This document shows, piece by piece, positions 17,516 through 27,563 of a DNA stretch of 64,000 bases. The DNA comes from Amycolatopsis sp. CA-126428 (GTDB lineage Bacteria; Actinomycetota; Actinomycetes; Mycobacteriales; Pseudonocardiaceae): assembly GCF_002904335.1 (NCBI RefSeq), contig NZ_PPHF01000074.1, positions 310,001-374,000 on the forward strand, written 5' to 3'. Each line of letters starts with the position of its first letter. Within the stretch, counting starts at the first letter, position 1. The notes beneath the pieces were generated by a model, which made no database searches, had not been told where the DNA came from, and saw only the letters and a program-made list of their open reading frames with translations. The position numbers and the translations under genes are program-made.

Positions 17516-19015
17516 ATGACTTCGGCATCGAAACCCCAGCTCTGGTTCCTCACCGGCAGCCAGGCTCTCTACGGCGAGGAGACCCTCGAGCAGGTCGCCG
17601 GCCAGTCGCTGCGCATCCAGCAGCTGCTTGCCTCCGCCGGCTCGCTCCCGGCCGAGATCGTCGGCAAGCCGGTGCTGACCGAGGCCTCCTCGATCCGCCG
17701 CGTGCTGCAGGAGGCCAACGCCGACGCCGCCTGCGTCGGCGTGATCGCCTGGATGCACACCTTCTCGCCCGCGAAGATGTGGATCACCGGCCTCGACGCG
17801 CTGCGCAAGCCGCTGCTGCACCTGCACACGCAGCTCAACGAGGCGCTCCCGTGGTCCACCATCGACATGGACTTCATGAACCTCAACCAGGCCGCGCACG
17901 GCGACCGGGAGTTCGGGTTCATCCAGACCCGCCTCGGCGTGCCGCGCAAGACCGTCGCCGGGCACGTGTCCGACCCGGCCGTCGTCGCGCGGATCGACGC
18001 GTGGGCGCGCGCCGCGATCGGCGCCGACCACCTGCGGAACCTGCGGCTGGCCCGGTTCGGCGACAACATGCGCGACGTCGCCGTCACCGAAGGCGACAAG
18101 GTCGAGGCCGAGCTGCGGTTCGGCGTCTCGGTCAACACCTACGGCGTCAACGAGCTGGTGGAGCAGGTCGACGCGGTTTCGGATGTGGACTCGCTGGTGC
18201 GGCGGTACGCCGAGGATTACAACGTTGTGCCGGAGCTGGCGGCCGGGGGAGCGCGGCACGAGTCGCTGCAGTACGCCGCCCGCATCGAGGCCGGGCTGCG
18301 GAAGTTCCTGACCGACGGCGGGTTCGGCGCGTTCACCACGAACTTCGAGGACCTCGGCGGGCTGCGGCAGCTGCCCGGCCTCGCGGTGCAGCGCCTGATG
18401 GCCGACGGCTACGGCTTCGGCGGCGAGGGCGACTGGAAGACCTCGGCGCTGCTGGCCGCGGTCAAGGCGATGGGCGTGGGCAAGACCCTCGGCACGTCGT
18501 TCATGGAGGACTACACCTACCACTTCGGGCCGGGCAAGCCGAAGATCCTCGGCGCCCACATGCTGGAGGTCTGCCCGACCATCGCCGCCGCCAAGCCGTC
18601 CTGCGAGATCCACGCGCTGGGCATCGGCGGCCGCGAGGACCCGGTCCGGCTCGTGTTCGACGCCGCGCCCGGTCCTGGTGTCGTCCTCGGCCTGGTCGAC
18701 CTCGGCGACCGGTTCCGGCTGGTGGCCAACGAGATCGACGTCGTCGCGCCGGACGAGCCGCTGCCCAACCTGCCGGTCGCCCGGGCCGTCTGGGAGCCGG
18801 CGCCGTCGCTGGCGACGTCCGCGGAGTCGTGGATCACCGCGGGCGGCCCGCACCACACCGTGCTCACCCAGGCCGTGGGCACCGAGACCCTGCGCGACTT
18901 CGCGAACCTGCTCGGCGTCGAGCTCCTGGTCATCGACAAGGACACGACCCCGCACGACTTCGCCGACCGCATCCGGTGGAACCAGGCCTACCACCGGCTC
19001 GCCCAGGGTTTCTGA
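17516..19015 (+). CDS. araA: L-arabinose isomerase
   Basis: The 499-residue cytoplasmic isomerase converts L-arabinose to L-ribulose using a divalent metal such as manganese. The sequence is recognisable throughout: [18 protein letters not shown] at the N-terminus, [16 protein letters not shown] near residue 80, [18 protein letters not shown] near residue 305 and [12 protein letters not shown] near residue 330, which carries metal-site residues, then [10 protein letters not shown]. Length equals the E. coli enzyme. ATG at 17516 follows AAGGAG. It ends 32 bp before the next binding-protein gene. Confidence 0.96.
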   Translation: MTSASKPQLWFLTGSQALYGEETLEQVAGQSLRIQQLLASAGSLPAEIVGKPVLTEASSIRRVLQEANADAACVGVIAWMHTFSPAKMWITGLDALRKPLLHLHTQLNEALPWSTIDMDFMNLNQAAHGDREFGFIQTRLGVPRKTVAGHVSDPAVVARIDAWARAAIGADHLRNLRLARFGDNMRDVAVTEGDKVEAELRFGVSVNTYGVNELVEQVDAVSDVDSLVRRYAEDYNVVPELAAGGARHESLQYAARIEAGLRKFLTDGGFGAFTTNFEDLGGLRQLPGLAVQRLMADGYGFGGEGDWKTSALLAAVKAMGVGKTLGTSFMEDYTYHFGPGKPKILGAHMLEVCPTIAAAKPSCEIHALGIGGREDPVRLVFDAAPGPGVVLGLVDLGDRFRLVANEIDVVAPDEPLPNLPVARAVWEPAPSLATSAESWITAGGPHHTVLTQAVGTETLRDFANLLGVELLVIDKDTTPHDFADRIRWNQAYHRLAQGF

Positions 19016-19047
19016 GGCACAAGCTTCTGAGAAAGGAAGAAAGAACG

Positions 19048-20151
19048 ATGAAGTTCACCAGAGGAATCGCGGCGATCGCTGTCGCGGGGCTCACGCTCAC
19101 GCTGTCGGCGTGCGGCTCGAGCCAGAAGACCGCGGACCAGACGGCCGCGCCCGGCGCCGGCGCCGAGGGCAGCCTGGTCGGCGTCACCATGCCGACGAAG
19201 TCGTCGGAGCGCTGGATCCACGACGGCGACAACATCAAGTCGGCGCTGGAGAAGCTCGGCTACAAGGTCGACCTGCAGTACGCCGAGAACGACATCCCCA
19301 CCCAGGTGAACCAGATCGAGAACCAGATCACCAAGGGCGCCAAGCTCCTGGTCATCGCCTCGATCGACGGCACCGCCATCACCACCCAGCTGCAGGAAGC
19401 GGCCGACAAGAAGATCCCGGTCATCGCCTACGACCGGCTGATCCGCAATTCACCGAACGTCGACTACTACGCCACCTTCGACAACTTCAAGGTCGGCGTC
19501 GAGCAGGCGAACTCGCTGGTCAAGGGCCTGGGTGACGGTGCCGGTCCGTTCAACGTCGAGCTGTTCGCCGGTTCCCCGGACGACAACAACGCGACCTTCT
19601 TCTTCAACGGCGCGATGTCCGTCCTCAAGCCCCTGATGGACAGCGGCAAGCTGGTCGTCAAGAGCGGCCAGACCGACTTCGCCCGCGCGGCCATCCTGCG
19701 CTGGGACCCGGCCACCGCCCAGCGGCGCATGGAGGACCTGCTCACCAAGACCTACACCGGTGGCGCGAAGGTCCAGGGCGTGCTCTCGCCGTACGACGGC
19801 CTGTCGATCGGCATCCTTTCGGCGCTGAAGAGCAACGGCTACGGCACCGGCGGCCAGGCTTACCCGATCGTGACCGGGCAGGACGCCGAGGTCGCCTCGG
19901 TCAAGTCCATCATCGCCGGTGAGCAGTACTCGACGATCTTCAAGGACACCCGCAAGCTCGCCGACACCACCGTCAAGATGGCCGACGCGGTGCTCAAGGG
20001 CGGCAAGCCCGAGGTCAACAACACCAAGGACTACGACAACGGCAAGAAGGTCGTCCCGTCCTACCTGCTGCAGCCGGTCACCGTGGACAAGGCCAACTAC
20101 GAGAAGGAACTCGTCGAGTCGGGCTACTACACGGCAGGTCAGCTGAAATGA
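19048..20151 (+). CDS. chvE: ChvE-like multiple-monosaccharide ABC transporter substrate-binding lipoprotein
   Basis: The 367-residue lipoprotein (lipobox LTLSACG) has a type I binding fold with [51 protein letters not shown] and [28 protein letters not shown]. These match ChvE and related binding proteins for arabinose, galactose and xylose-type sugars. ATG at 19048 has GAAAGGAAG upstream. Its stop overlaps the ATPase start. It supplies a second importer within the arabinose operon, presumably for the pyranose form, which is inference. Confidence 0.9.
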   Translation: MKFTRGIAAIAVAGLTLTLSACGSSQKTADQTAAPGAGAEGSLVGVTMPTKSSERWIHDGDNIKSALEKLGYKVDLQYAENDIPTQVNQIENQITKGAKLLVIASIDGTAITTQLQEAADKKIPVIAYDRLIRNSPNVDYYATFDNFKVGVEQANSLVKGLGDGAGPFNVELFAGSPDDNNATFFFNGAMSVLKPLMDSGKLVVKSGQTDFARAAILRWDPATAQRRMEDLLTKTYTGGAKVQGVLSPYDGLSIGILSALKSNGYGTGGQAYPIVTGQDAEVASVKSIIAGEQYSTIFKDTRKLADTTVKMADAVLKGGKPEVNNTKDYDNGKKVVPSYLLQPVTVDKANYEKELVESGYYTAGQLK

Positions 20152-21668
20152 CCGAACTGCTCGGCATGCGCGGGATCACCAAGACCTTCCCCGGGGTCAA
20201 GGCGCTGTCGGACGTCACTCTTTCCGTGCGCCGCGGGGAAATCCACGCGATCTGCGGGGAGAACGGCGCCGGGAAGTCCACCCTGATGAAGGTGCTCTCG
20301 GGCGTCTACCCCCACGGGACGTACGACGGCGAGATCACCTTCGACGGGCAGCGGTGCGAGTTCGGGTCGGTGCGCGACAGCGAACGGCGCGGGATCGTGA
20401 TCATCCACCAGGAACTCGCGCTGTGCGGCCAGTTGTCGATCGCGGAGAACATCTTCCTCGGCAACGAACAGCAGAAGCGGGGCTGGATCGACTGGAACCG
20501 CACCAACCACGAGGCCGGCGCGCTGCTCAAGCGCGTCGGCCTCGCCGAAAACGCCACGCGGGCGGTGCAGGAACTCGGTGTCGGCAAGCAGCAGCTCGTC
20601 GAGATCGCCAAGGCACTGTCCAAAGAGGTCAAGCTGCTGATCCTCGACGAGCCCACCGCGGCGCTCAACGACGACGACTCGGCCCACCTGCTCGAGCTGC
20701 TGCGCGGGCTGCGGGACGAGGGCGTCACGTGCGTGATCATTTCGCACAAGCTCGGCGAGGTGACGGCGATCGCCGACACCGTCACGATCCTGCGTGACGG
20801 CAAGACGATCGAAACGCTCGACGCGGCGGGGCTGACGGAAGAGCGCATCATCACCGGGATGGTCGGCCGCGACCTCGAGCACCGGTTCCCGCCCCGGGAG
20901 CCGGAGATCGGCGAAGAGGTGCTGCGGATCGAGGACTGGACCGTGCACAGCCCCACCCAGGCCGGGCGGGTCGTCGTCGACCACGCGTCGCTTTCGCTGC
21001 GGCGCGGGGAGATCGTCGGCCTCGCCGGGCTGATGGGCGCGGGCCGGACCGAACTCGCGATGAGCGTGTTCGGCCGGTCCTGGGGCAAGGACATCTCCGG
21101 CCGGATCCTCAAGCACGGCCAGGAGATCGAGGTCCGGTCGGTGCAGGAAGCCGTCCGCCACGGCATCGCCTACGCCACCGAGGACCGGAAGCGCTACGGG
21201 CTCAACCTGATCGAGGACATCCAGCGCAACGTGTCCGCGGCCGGGCTGGGCAAGCTGGCCAAGCGCGGCTGGGTCAACGAGCACGCCGAGCACGACACCG
21301 CCAACCGATACCGCCGAGACCTGCGGATCAAGGCGCCGAGCGTGCAGAGCGTGACCGGGAAGCTCTCCGGCGGCAACCAGCAGAAGGTCGTGCTGGCGAA
21401 GTGGATCTTCACCGATCCGGACGTGCTGATCCTGGACGAGCCGACCCGCGGCATCGACGTGGGCGCGAAGTTCGAGATCTACACGATCATCAACGAGCTG
21501 GCCGCCCAGGGGAAGGCCGTCCTGGTCATCTCCTCCGAGCTGCCGGAGCTGCTCGGGCTCTGCGACCGGATCTACGCGCTGTCGGCGGGCCGGATCACCG
21601 GCGAGGCCAGGCGCGAAGAAGCCACTCAGGAACTGCTGATGCAGTACATGACTAAGGAACGGGAATGA
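20148..21668 (+). CDS. mmsA: Multiple-monosaccharide ABC transporter ATP-binding protein
   Basis: The 506-residue two-domain CUT2 ATPase has Walker [10 protein letters not shown] and LDEPTAALN in domain 1 (about residues 4-245). Domain 2 (about 260-500) has the degenerate [10 protein letters not shown], the signature LSGGNQQKV and LDEPTRGID. The run [17 protein letters not shown] is characteristic of the ChvE-partner group (GguA, MmsA, XylG). ATG overlaps the binding-protein stop and the stop overlaps the permease start, so the three are co-translated. Confidence 0.93.
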   Translation: MTELLGMRGITKTFPGVKALSDVTLSVRRGEIHAICGENGAGKSTLMKVLSGVYPHGTYDGEITFDGQRCEFGSVRDSERRGIVIIHQELALCGQLSIAENIFLGNEQQKRGWIDWNRTNHEAGALLKRVGLAENATRAVQELGVGKQQLVEIAKALSKEVKLLILDEPTAALNDDDSAHLLELLRGLRDEGVTCVIISHKLGEVTAIADTVTILRDGKTIETLDAAGLTEERIITGMVGRDLEHRFPPREPEIGEEVLRIEDWTVHSPTQAGRVVVDHASLSLRRGEIVGLAGLMGAGRTELAMSVFGRSWGKDISGRILKHGQEIEVRSVQEAVRHGIAYATEDRKRYGLNLIEDIQRNVSAAGLGKLAKRGWVNEHAEHDTANRYRRDLRIKAPSVQSVTGKLSGGNQQKVVLAKWIFTDPDVLILDEPTRGIDVGAKFEIYTIINELAAQGKAVLVISSELPELLGLCDRIYALSAGRITGEARREEATQELLMQYMTKERE

Positions 21669-22885
21669 CCACGACCGAAGCGCGGCCCGCCGTGCCCCCG
21701 GTTGAGCGCTCCAAGCGGAGGATCTCGATCAACCCGCGCCAGAGCGGCATCTACGTCGCGTTCGCGCTGATCGTGGTGCTGTTCGAGGTGCTCACCGGTG
21801 GCGCGCTGCTGGAACCGCAGAACATCTCCAACATCATCGTGCAGAACAGCTACGTGCTGATCCTCGCGATCGGGATGATCCTGGTGATCATCTCCGGGCA
21901 CATCGACCTGTCCGCCGGGTCGGTCGTCGCGATGACCGGCGCGGTGTCGGCGGTGCTGATGGTGAACTCGCACGTGCCGTGGTTCCTGGCCGTGCTGATC
22001 ACCCTCGTCGTCGGCGCGGCGATCGGCGCGTGGCAGGGCTACTGGGTCGCCTACTTCGGCATCCCGGCGTTCATCGTGACGCTCGCCGGCATGCTGGCGT
22101 TCCGGGCCCTGACCCTGACGGTGCTGGGCAACCAGGGCATCGGCCCGTTCCCGGACGCGATCCGCACGCTGTCCAACGGCTTCACCTCCGGCTACCTGGG
22201 CAACATCGGCCTCGGCCCGCTCGGCGGCGCCGATCTGGTGTCGGTGCTCGCCGGCGTCGCCGCGGTGGCCGGGATCGTGTTCACGCAGTGGCGGAAGCGG
22301 GCGGGACGGATGGGCTACGGCCAGGACGTCGACCCGTTCGGAGTGTTCGTGCTCAAGATCGCCGGGATCGCGGTGCTGGTGCTCGCGCTGGTCGTGCAGC
22401 TGGCGCGGTTCAAGAACCTGCCGTGGGTGCTCATCCTGCTGGCGGTGCTGGTGCTCGGCTACTCGCTGGTGGCCGGGAAGTCGGTGTTCGGCCGGCACAT
22501 CTACGCCGTGGGCGGCAACCTGCAGGCCGCGACGCTCTCGGGCGTCAAGGTCAAGCAGGTGACGTTCTGGATCTTCGTCAACATGGGCGTGCTGGCCGCG
22601 CTGGCCGGCATCATCTTCGCCGGCCGGCTCAACCAGGCGGGCCCGACGGCGGGCGTCAACTTCGAGCTCGACGCGATCGCGGCGGCGTTCATCGGCGGCG
22701 CGGCCGTCCAGGGCGGCGTCGGCAAGGTGGTCGGCGCGATCACCGGTGGCCTGATCATGGCGGTGATCAACAACGGCATGTCCCTGATCGGCGCCCCGAG
22801 CGAGCGCGTGATGCTGGTCAAGGGTGTCGTGCTGCTGGCCGCGGTGGCCTACGACATCTGGACGAAGCGCCGCGCGGCTTCCTGA
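21665..22885 (+). CDS. mmsB: Multiple-monosaccharide ABC transporter permease
   Basis: The 406-residue polytopic permease has the CUT2 motif [20 protein letters not shown] near residue 77, a long central loop, and [17 protein letters not shown] near residue 280. The C-terminal half contains [20 protein letters not shown]. Its length, longer than the usual 320-330, and its single copy per importer are typical of the GguB/XylH type, where one permease homodimerises. It ends the arabinose operon; a terminator follows 14 bp after the stop. Confidence 0.92.
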   Translation: MTTTEARPAVPPVERSKRRISINPRQSGIYVAFALIVVLFEVLTGGALLEPQNISNIIVQNSYVLILAIGMILVIISGHIDLSAGSVVAMTGAVSAVLMVNSHVPWFLAVLITLVVGAAIGAWQGYWVAYFGIPAFIVTLAGMLAFRALTLTVLGNQGIGPFPDAIRTLSNGFTSGYLGNIGLGPLGGADLVSVLAGVAAVAGIVFTQWRKRAGRMGYGQDVDPFGVFVLKIAGIAVLVLALVVQLARFKNLPWVLILLAVLVLGYSLVAGKSVFGRHIYAVGGNLQAATLSGVKVKQVTFWIFVNMGVLAALAGIIFAGRLNQAGPTAGVNFELDAIAAAFIGGAAVQGGVGKVVGAITGGLIMAVINNGMSLIGAPSERVMLVKGVVLLAAVAYDIWTKRRAAS

Positions 22886-22899
22886 GCCGGGTGTCGTTC

Positions 22900-22935
22900 G
22901 AGGGGGCCTTTCCCGGGTGCGGGGGAGGCCCCCTC
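22900..22935 (+). terminator. Rho-independent-like terminator of the arabinose operon
   Basis: GAGGGGGCCT (22900-22909) pairs with AGGCCCCCTC (22926-22935), followed by the short T-rich run TTCGTT. Confidence 0.75.
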
Positions 22936-22964
22936 TTCGTTGGGTGAACACCTTCGCCGTGAAG

Positions 22965-23010
22965 GTCGTGAGTGGTAAGGCGGGTTCTAACCCGCCTTAC
23001 CACTCACGAC
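22965..23010. repeat. 46-bp palindromic element, copy 2 (perfect)
   Basis: The arms are identical to copy 1, with a CT instead of an AG centre. It lies between convergent genes, 7 bp from the stop of the DUF1996 gene, next to the arabinose-operon terminator. Confidence 0.9.
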
Positions 23011-23017
23011 CGCCGGG

Positions 23018-24463
23018 TCACTGGTTGCAGCGCTTGCCGGTGTTGATGCAGTTGACGACCTGGTTCATCAGGCGCTGGCCCATGACGTTGGCGAAGTCGT
23101 CGTGGTCCGAGCGGGGGTTGTGCTTTTCCTGCGCGAAGGCGTCCACTTTGTACTGGCCCTTGACCTGGATGTCGTGCGGGATGTTGTAGACCAGCTTGAT
23201 CACCAGCTGCGGCACGTTCTGGAAACCCTTGGGGCACTTGCCCTGCTGGTCGGCGAACACGATGTGCGTGCGGTGGTTGGCGCTGTCGATGTTCTTGCCG
23301 TCCCAGCAGTTCGGGAAGGCGTGGATGCGCTCGACCTTGCTGTTCTGCGGGCAGATCGGGTAGTGGTCGGTGAGCCGGTCCTCGAAGCCGGTGCAGGTCC
23401 AGCTGGGCCGGGCGTTGGCCGGGCCGTTGGTGCTCTGCTTGGCGTCGCCGTAGAGGATGCGGAGGAACTGCGGCATCGCGACGACCTTGCTCGCGCCGCC
23501 GCTGGTGAACGTGATCGTCGCCGACTGGACGCGCTGGATCTCGCCGTCGTTGTCGCCGACCTCGTTCTTGTCGTTGACGCCGGGCAGTTCCGCCGGCTGG
23601 CCATTGCTGTTCTGGCCGCCGTTGTCGATCCCGCCCTGGCCGTTCTGCTTGAGCGCGCACTGCGCGAGCCCGCCCAGGTTGGTCGGCTTCGCGGCCCGGC
23701 GGCCGATCGCGATGGCGATCCGGTCGATGGTGGCCGCGCGCTTGTCCTTGAGCGGCCCGACCACGGCGTTCTGGATGTCCTGCGGCGTCTTGAGATCGCC
23801 GTTCGCGATCCGCTTGTTGGCCTCGTCGATCTGCGAGTCGAGCAGGTCGAGGTTGCGGTCGACCTCGTCCATCGCCTGGTCCGGGACGTCGGGCAGCTTG
23901 CTCGCGACGTCGGGGCAGTCGACCTGGGCGCTCGCCTTGTCCTTGGCGCTGCCGGCCCGGTCGGGCTGCGTGGCGGGCGGGTTCTTCTCGGCGTCGCCGG
24001 TGTCGATGCGGACGACGGGCCAGAAGTAGGCCGACTTGTCACCGTTCTTGCAGGTGGTGCCCGCCTTCACCAGGCTCTTGTTGTTCGAGTCGGCGTTGGT
24101 GGAGAGGTTGCCGACGTAGTCGTGCAGGTGCTGGGCGCCGTTCTTGATGCCGGGCTGGGCGATGAAGTTGTCGGGGTTGAAGTGCTGGTTCTCGTTGCGG
24201 CCACAGTTCACGGTGAACGTGCCGCGGGCGCCCTTCTGCTGAAGCGCTTTGTTCACGTTGTTCCCCGAAGGGACCTTCGCGATGTCGAGGAAGAACGACG
24301 GGTCGGCCTCGTCGGCGCTGGCCTCGCCGGTGCGGCCGGCGGTGGTCGCGACGACGATGCCGCCGACGGCCAGCGCGAGCGCCAGGCCACCGGTCGCGAT
24401 CTTCGTGCGGCGGGTGATGCGATGTCTGCCCGTGGCGGGGGTGCGGGAAGTATTCCGGGCCAT
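23018..24463 (-). CDS. Exported DUF1996 protein
   Basis: The 481-residue product has an Arg-rich N-terminus and one hydrophobic segment (about residues 24-44) that may be a signal peptide or anchor. DUF1996 features lie in two blocks: an N-terminal HLHDYVGN / AYFWPVVR block (about residues 105-150) and a C-terminal block with FPNCWDGKNID, SANHRTHIVFAD and CPKGFQNVPQLVIKLVYNI (about 380-440). A long central insert (about 170-330) is rich in charged residues, Asn and Gly. Function is unknown. DUF1996 proteins in actinomycetes and fungi are secreted and sometimes linked to wall or polysaccharide metabolism. ATG at 24463 follows GAGGTG. It converges on the arabinose operon. Confidence 0.8.
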   Translation of the reverse strand: MARNTSRTPATGRHRITRRTKIATGGLALALAVGGIVVATTAGRTGEASADEADPSFFLDIAKVPSGNNVNKALQQKGARGTFTVNCGRNENQHFNPDNFIAQPGIKNGAQHLHDYVGNLSTNADSNNKSLVKAGTTCKNGDKSAYFWPVVRIDTGDAEKNPPATQPDRAGSAKDKASAQVDCPDVASKLPDVPDQAMDEVDRNLDLLDSQIDEANKRIANGDLKTPQDIQNAVVGPLKDKRAATIDRIAIAIGRRAAKPTNLGGLAQCALKQNGQGGIDNGGQNSNGQPAELPGVNDKNEVGDNDGEIQRVQSATITFTSGGASKVVAMPQFLRILYGDAKQSTNGPANARPSWTCTGFEDRLTDHYPICPQNSKVERIHAFPNCWDGKNIDSANHRTHIVFADQQGKCPKGFQNVPQLVIKLVYNIPHDIQVKGQYKVDAFAQEKHNPRSDHDDFANVMGQRLMNQVVNCINTGKRCNQ

Positions 24464-24667
24464 GTTCACCTCGTTCGGTTTTCCGGGCACGCTGAAGAGA
24501 GCCTGCGTGCCCGGGCTGGAGACGCGCGGAACCCGGGGAGCGGCACCGGGTCGCGGGTATCGGGGGACCCGCCCGGTGTCACTGGTTCCGGCATTGGGGG
24601 GAACGGCCGCGGAACGGGGCCGGTTCAAGCCACGATTCCGCCGTTATCTTTTCGTTATTTATGGAAG

Positions 24668-24682
24668 GTGAACAAAGTTCAC
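24668..24682. promoter_or_regulatory. Perfect palindrome GTGAAC-AAA-GTTCAC in the divergent promoter region
   Basis: The 15-bp inverted repeat lies in an AT-rich patch between DUF1996 and the HTH-less LacI gene, overlapping a weak -35. It is unlike the LacI-type sites, so another regulator may act here. Confidence 0.45.
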
Positions 24683-24706
24683 GTCTATCGGTGTGATCGC
24701 TAACAT
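24678..24706 (+). promoter_or_regulatory. Possible leaderless promoter with LacI-type operator
   Basis: TTCACG and TAACAT are 17 bp apart, and the -10 ends 6 bp before the ATG, which predicts a leaderless message. TGTGATCGCTAACA (24692-24705) covers the -10 and differs by one base from the operator at 5367. Confidence 0.5.
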
Positions 24707-24712
24707 CGACGC

Positions 24713-25546
24713 ATGCCCGTGGACGACGCAGGTCCCGACGGCCCGCTCCGCGCGCGGGCCCTCCAGCGGCGGGGCACGCTCGGGGTGATCGCGACCGGGG
24801 CGTCGGCGTCGGGCCCGGTGTTGCACGGCCTGCGCGCGGCCGCCCGCGAGCAGGCCTACGTGCTGAGCGTCTTCAGCGTCTCGATCAACAGCGGCGCGGC
24901 GGTGCTGGCCGCGGTGGCCGGCCTGCAGCTGCAGGGGGTGGCCGGGATCGTGGTGCTCGACGGGCACCTCCTCGCCGAGCTGGCCCCGGTCGCCGGCATC
25001 CCGCTGGTGCCCGCGGCGTCCACCGACCAGTACGCGGGGGCGCGCCAGGCCACCGAGCACCTCCTGCAACTCGGCCACCCGACGGTCTGGCACCTCGGCG
25101 GCCCGGAGGAAGGACCGGTGGCCCGCGCCCGCGAACGCGGCTGGCGCGAGACCCTCGAACGCCACGGAGCGGAGGTCCCCCCGGTGGTCCGCGGCGACTG
25201 GTCCGCCCGCTCGGGTTTCCGCGCCGGCCAGTCCCTGGCGGTCGAATCCGGGGTGGGCGCGGTGTTTTCGGCGAACGACCACATGGCACTGGGGCTGGTG
25301 GCGGCGTTCGCGCAGGCGGGCATGCGAGTCCCGCGCGACGCCCACGTCGTCGGCTTCGACGACGTCCCCGAGGCGGCGTACTTCGCCCCGCCGTTGACGA
25401 CGGTCCGCCAGGACCACCTGGCGGCGGGCCGTCACACGCTGGCCACCCTGGCGGCCCGCATCGACGGCGTGGCGGTACCGGCGTGGGGAACGGTCGAGGC
25501 CGAGCTGGTGGTGCGGGAGAGCAGCCGCTGCCTCAAGGGCGTTTAG
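24713..25546 (+). CDS. LacI-like sugar-binding domain protein lacking the DNA-binding domain
   Basis: The 277-residue protein aligns by eye with the effector domain of the LacI regulator at 5446 over nearly its whole length. Shared runs include GWRETLERHG, VRGDWS, ANDHMALGL, GFDDVPEAAYF and PPLTTVRQD. Its N-terminus (MPVDDAGPDGPLRARALQRRG) contains no helix-turn-helix or hinge helix, and no such frame lies between it and the divergent gene start at 24463. It has no signal peptide, so it is a cytoplasmic sugar sensor or an inhibitor by heterodimer formation (inference). An arabinose-type operator covers its promoter. A product of decay is possible, but the intact frame argues for use. Confidence 0.8.
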   Translation: MPVDDAGPDGPLRARALQRRGTLGVIATGASASGPVLHGLRAAAREQAYVLSVFSVSINSGAAVLAAVAGLQLQGVAGIVVLDGHLLAELAPVAGIPLVPAASTDQYAGARQATEHLLQLGHPTVWHLGGPEEGPVARARERGWRETLERHGAEVPPVVRGDWSARSGFRAGQSLAVESGVGAVFSANDHMALGLVAAFAQAGMRVPRDAHVVGFDDVPEAAYFAPPLTTVRQDHLAAGRHTLATLAARIDGVAVPAWGTVEAELVVRESSRCLKGV

Positions 25547-25695
25547 CCCGTGTGCTCAGCTGGGACGACGCTTCGAGCTGCGGCCGGGAAACGATGTTGC
25601 CCTCGCCCGCGGTGATCACTAAGGTCGGTCGCGTGACTGCCGGGTCGGCCTTGAGCCATGCACGAGTGAGTTTCCCGGCCTCGGCGTGAGCCCGA

Positions 25696-25714
25696 GGCGG
25701 GCCAGGGGCCCGCC
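25696..25714 (+). terminator. Weak hairpin downstream of the HTH-less LacI gene
   Basis: GGCGGGCC and GGCCCGCC pair around a 3-nt loop. Otherwise the 247 bp between 25547 and 25793 show no gene. Confidence 0.35.
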
Positions 25715-25793
25715 GCCTTCTCCGCGTCTTCAGCTCCCGGCGCCCGCCTAGGGTGTCTTTCCCACGGATCCCAAGACCGGAGACACCCCACTC

Positions 25794-26204
25794 ATGTCCT
25801 ACCACCAGCCATACCCCCCTGCCGGCGTCCAGCTGAACCACACGGCTGTCTACGCGAGCGACCGTTCCCTCTCCGCCGAGTTCATCGCCGCGATCCTGGG
25901 CCTGGAAGTCGGCGCTCCGTTCGGGCCGTTCCTGCCGGTCGACCTCGGCAACGGCGTGACGCTCGACTACTACGAGAAGAGGGACGAGCCGATCCAGGCG
26001 CAGCACTACGCCTTCCTCGTGCCCGACGAGCAGTTCGACGCCGTGATCGCCCGTCTGGAGGCGGTCGGGGTCACCTACTACGCGGACCCTCGCCACACCG
26101 AACCCGGCCGGGTGAACGACCTGTTCGGTGGGCGCGGCGCCTATTTCGACGACCCGGACGGTCACAACATGGAGGTCATGACCCGGCCTTACGTCCGTCC
26201 GTAG
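25794..26204 (+). CDS. VOC-family (glyoxalase/bleomycin-resistance fold) protein
   Basis: The 136-residue protein has two beta-alpha-beta-beta-beta units typical of the vicinal oxygen chelate fold. Likely metal ligands are His16 in LNHTAVY and Glu in the closing motif DPDGHNMEVM. YYEKRDEPIQAQHYAFLV forms the centre. Such proteins isomerise, cleave or bind small molecules. No substrate can be named here. It is a single gene, convergent with the P450 gene and without an evident operon partner. The small Gly-rich turn GGRGAYFDDPDGH is standard for the family. Confidence 0.85.
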   Translation: MSYHQPYPPAGVQLNHTAVYASDRSLSAEFIAAILGLEVGAPFGPFLPVDLGNGVTLDYYEKRDEPIQAQHYAFLVPDEQFDAVIARLEAVGVTYYADPRHTEPGRVNDLFGGRGAYFDDPDGHNMEVMTRPYVRP

Positions 26205-26243
26205 CGCATGACAGGGCGGTGATCACCGGGCGCCTCCCACGGC

Positions 26244-27467
26244 TCACCGGGTCAGCGGCAGGGCGGCCATCCCGCGCAGCGCCGGGTTGGGGCGGCGCTG
26301 CACCTCGCCGCCGATCCGCAGCGACGGAAACCGCTTTCCCAGCTGTTCGAGCAGCACGGTCATCTCGAGGCGCGCCAAGGCCGCGCCGAGGCAGAGGTGC
26401 AGGCCGTGCCCGAAGAACAGCCCGCGGCCACCGTCGCGGGTGATCTCGAAGCGGTCCGGGTCCGCGAAGCGGGCGGGATCCCGGTTCGCCGCGCCGGTGA
26501 GGATCACGACCACGTCGTCCGCCGGGATCTCCCGGCCGTCGAGCACCGCCGGGCGGGCGGCCACGCGCTGGCTCATCTGGGCGGCGCCGTCCCACCGCAG
26601 CACCTCCTCGGCCGCGCCGGCCGCCAGCCCCGGATCGCCGGCGAGCAGGGCGAACTGCTCCGGGTGGGTCAGCAGCGCGTGAATCCCGTTGCCCAGCGCG
26701 CCGGCGGTGGTCTCGTAGCCGCCGCCGAACAACACGATGAGGGCGTTGAGGACCTCCTCCTCCGACATCAGCTCCACCTCGGCGGTGGGCCGGGCCAGCA
26801 GCGCGGACGTCAGGTCGGCACGCGGCTCCGCCCGCCGCAGGGCGATCAGCTCCGTGAAGTAGGCCCGGAATTCGACGGCGGCCGCGTCGACCTCGGCGCG
26901 GAGCTCGGCCGGCATCGCGGGGTTGACCTGCCGGCCGATCAGGTCGGTGAGGCGGCGAAGCCGGTCGTGGTCGGCTTCGGGCACGCCGACCAGGTCACCG
27001 ATCACGGCCATCCCGAGCGGGTAGAGGACCGTGCCGACGAACTCCGCCGCGGCCCCGTCCGCCGTGGCGTCGGCGAAGCCGTCCAGCACCCGGTCGGTGG
27101 CCCGGCGGACGGCGGGCTCCAGTTCCTGGACGCGCCGGACGGTGAAGTCGCGGACGAGCAGGCGGCGCTCGCGCGTGTGCTCCGGCGGGTTCTTCCACGG
27201 CAGGAGCGCGGCCAGCAACGTCATCGCGGGATTGTCGCGCCAGCCCGGCTGGTGCTGGTCGCGCCACTGGGCGTCGAGCACCCGGAAGGTCTCGCCGTCG
27301 GCGAGCACCTGCTGGCAGTCCGCGAACCGGCTGAGCACCCAGCCGCCGAAGACTTCGCTGCGGAAGACCGGTGTCTCCGCGCGGAGCCGCGCGTAGACCG
27401 GGTACGGATCGGCGAGCCCGGCCGGGGTGGACAGGGACAGCAAGGCCTGGTCGGCGGCTGCGGACAC
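26244..27467 (-). CDS. Cytochrome P450
   Basis: The 407-residue soluble bacterial-type P450 has the heme-binding signature FGHGLHLCLGAALAR with Cys359 as iron ligand, the I-helix oxygen-binding segment GGYETTAG and the K-helix EVLR (ExxR). The GTG at 27467 follows GGAGGG. It needs a ferredoxin and reductase encoded elsewhere; none is adjacent. It lies 97 bp downstream of the glycerol kinase-hemerythrin fusion on the same strand and may be co-transcribed with it. No biosynthetic genes surround it, so a catabolic or detoxifying role is as likely as a biosynthetic one. Confidence 0.93.
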   Translation of the reverse strand: MSAAADQALLSLSTPAGLADPYPVYARLRAETPVFRSEVFGGWVLSRFADCQQVLADGETFRVLDAQWRDQHQPGWRDNPAMTLLAALLPWKNPPEHTRERRLLVRDFTVRRVQELEPAVRRATDRVLDGFADATADGAAAEFVGTVLYPLGMAVIGDLVGVPEADHDRLRRLTDLIGRQVNPAMPAELRAEVDAAAVEFRAYFTELIALRRAEPRADLTSALLARPTAEVELMSEEEVLNALIVLFGGGYETTAGALGNGIHALLTHPEQFALLAGDPGLAAGAAEEVLRWDGAAQMSQRVAARPAVLDGREIPADDVVVILTGAANRDPARFADPDRFEITRDGGRGLFFGHGLHLCLGAALARLEMTVLLEQLGKRFPSLRIGGEVQRRPNPALRGMAALPLTR

Positions 27468-27563
27468 GAGTGCTCCCTCCAGTGGCGAATCGGTGCCCGC
27501 AGTCTTCTCCCGGGCGCCGGTGCCGGAGGAGGGTTCGGGCCCGGCTTCACCCGGATGGCAGTG

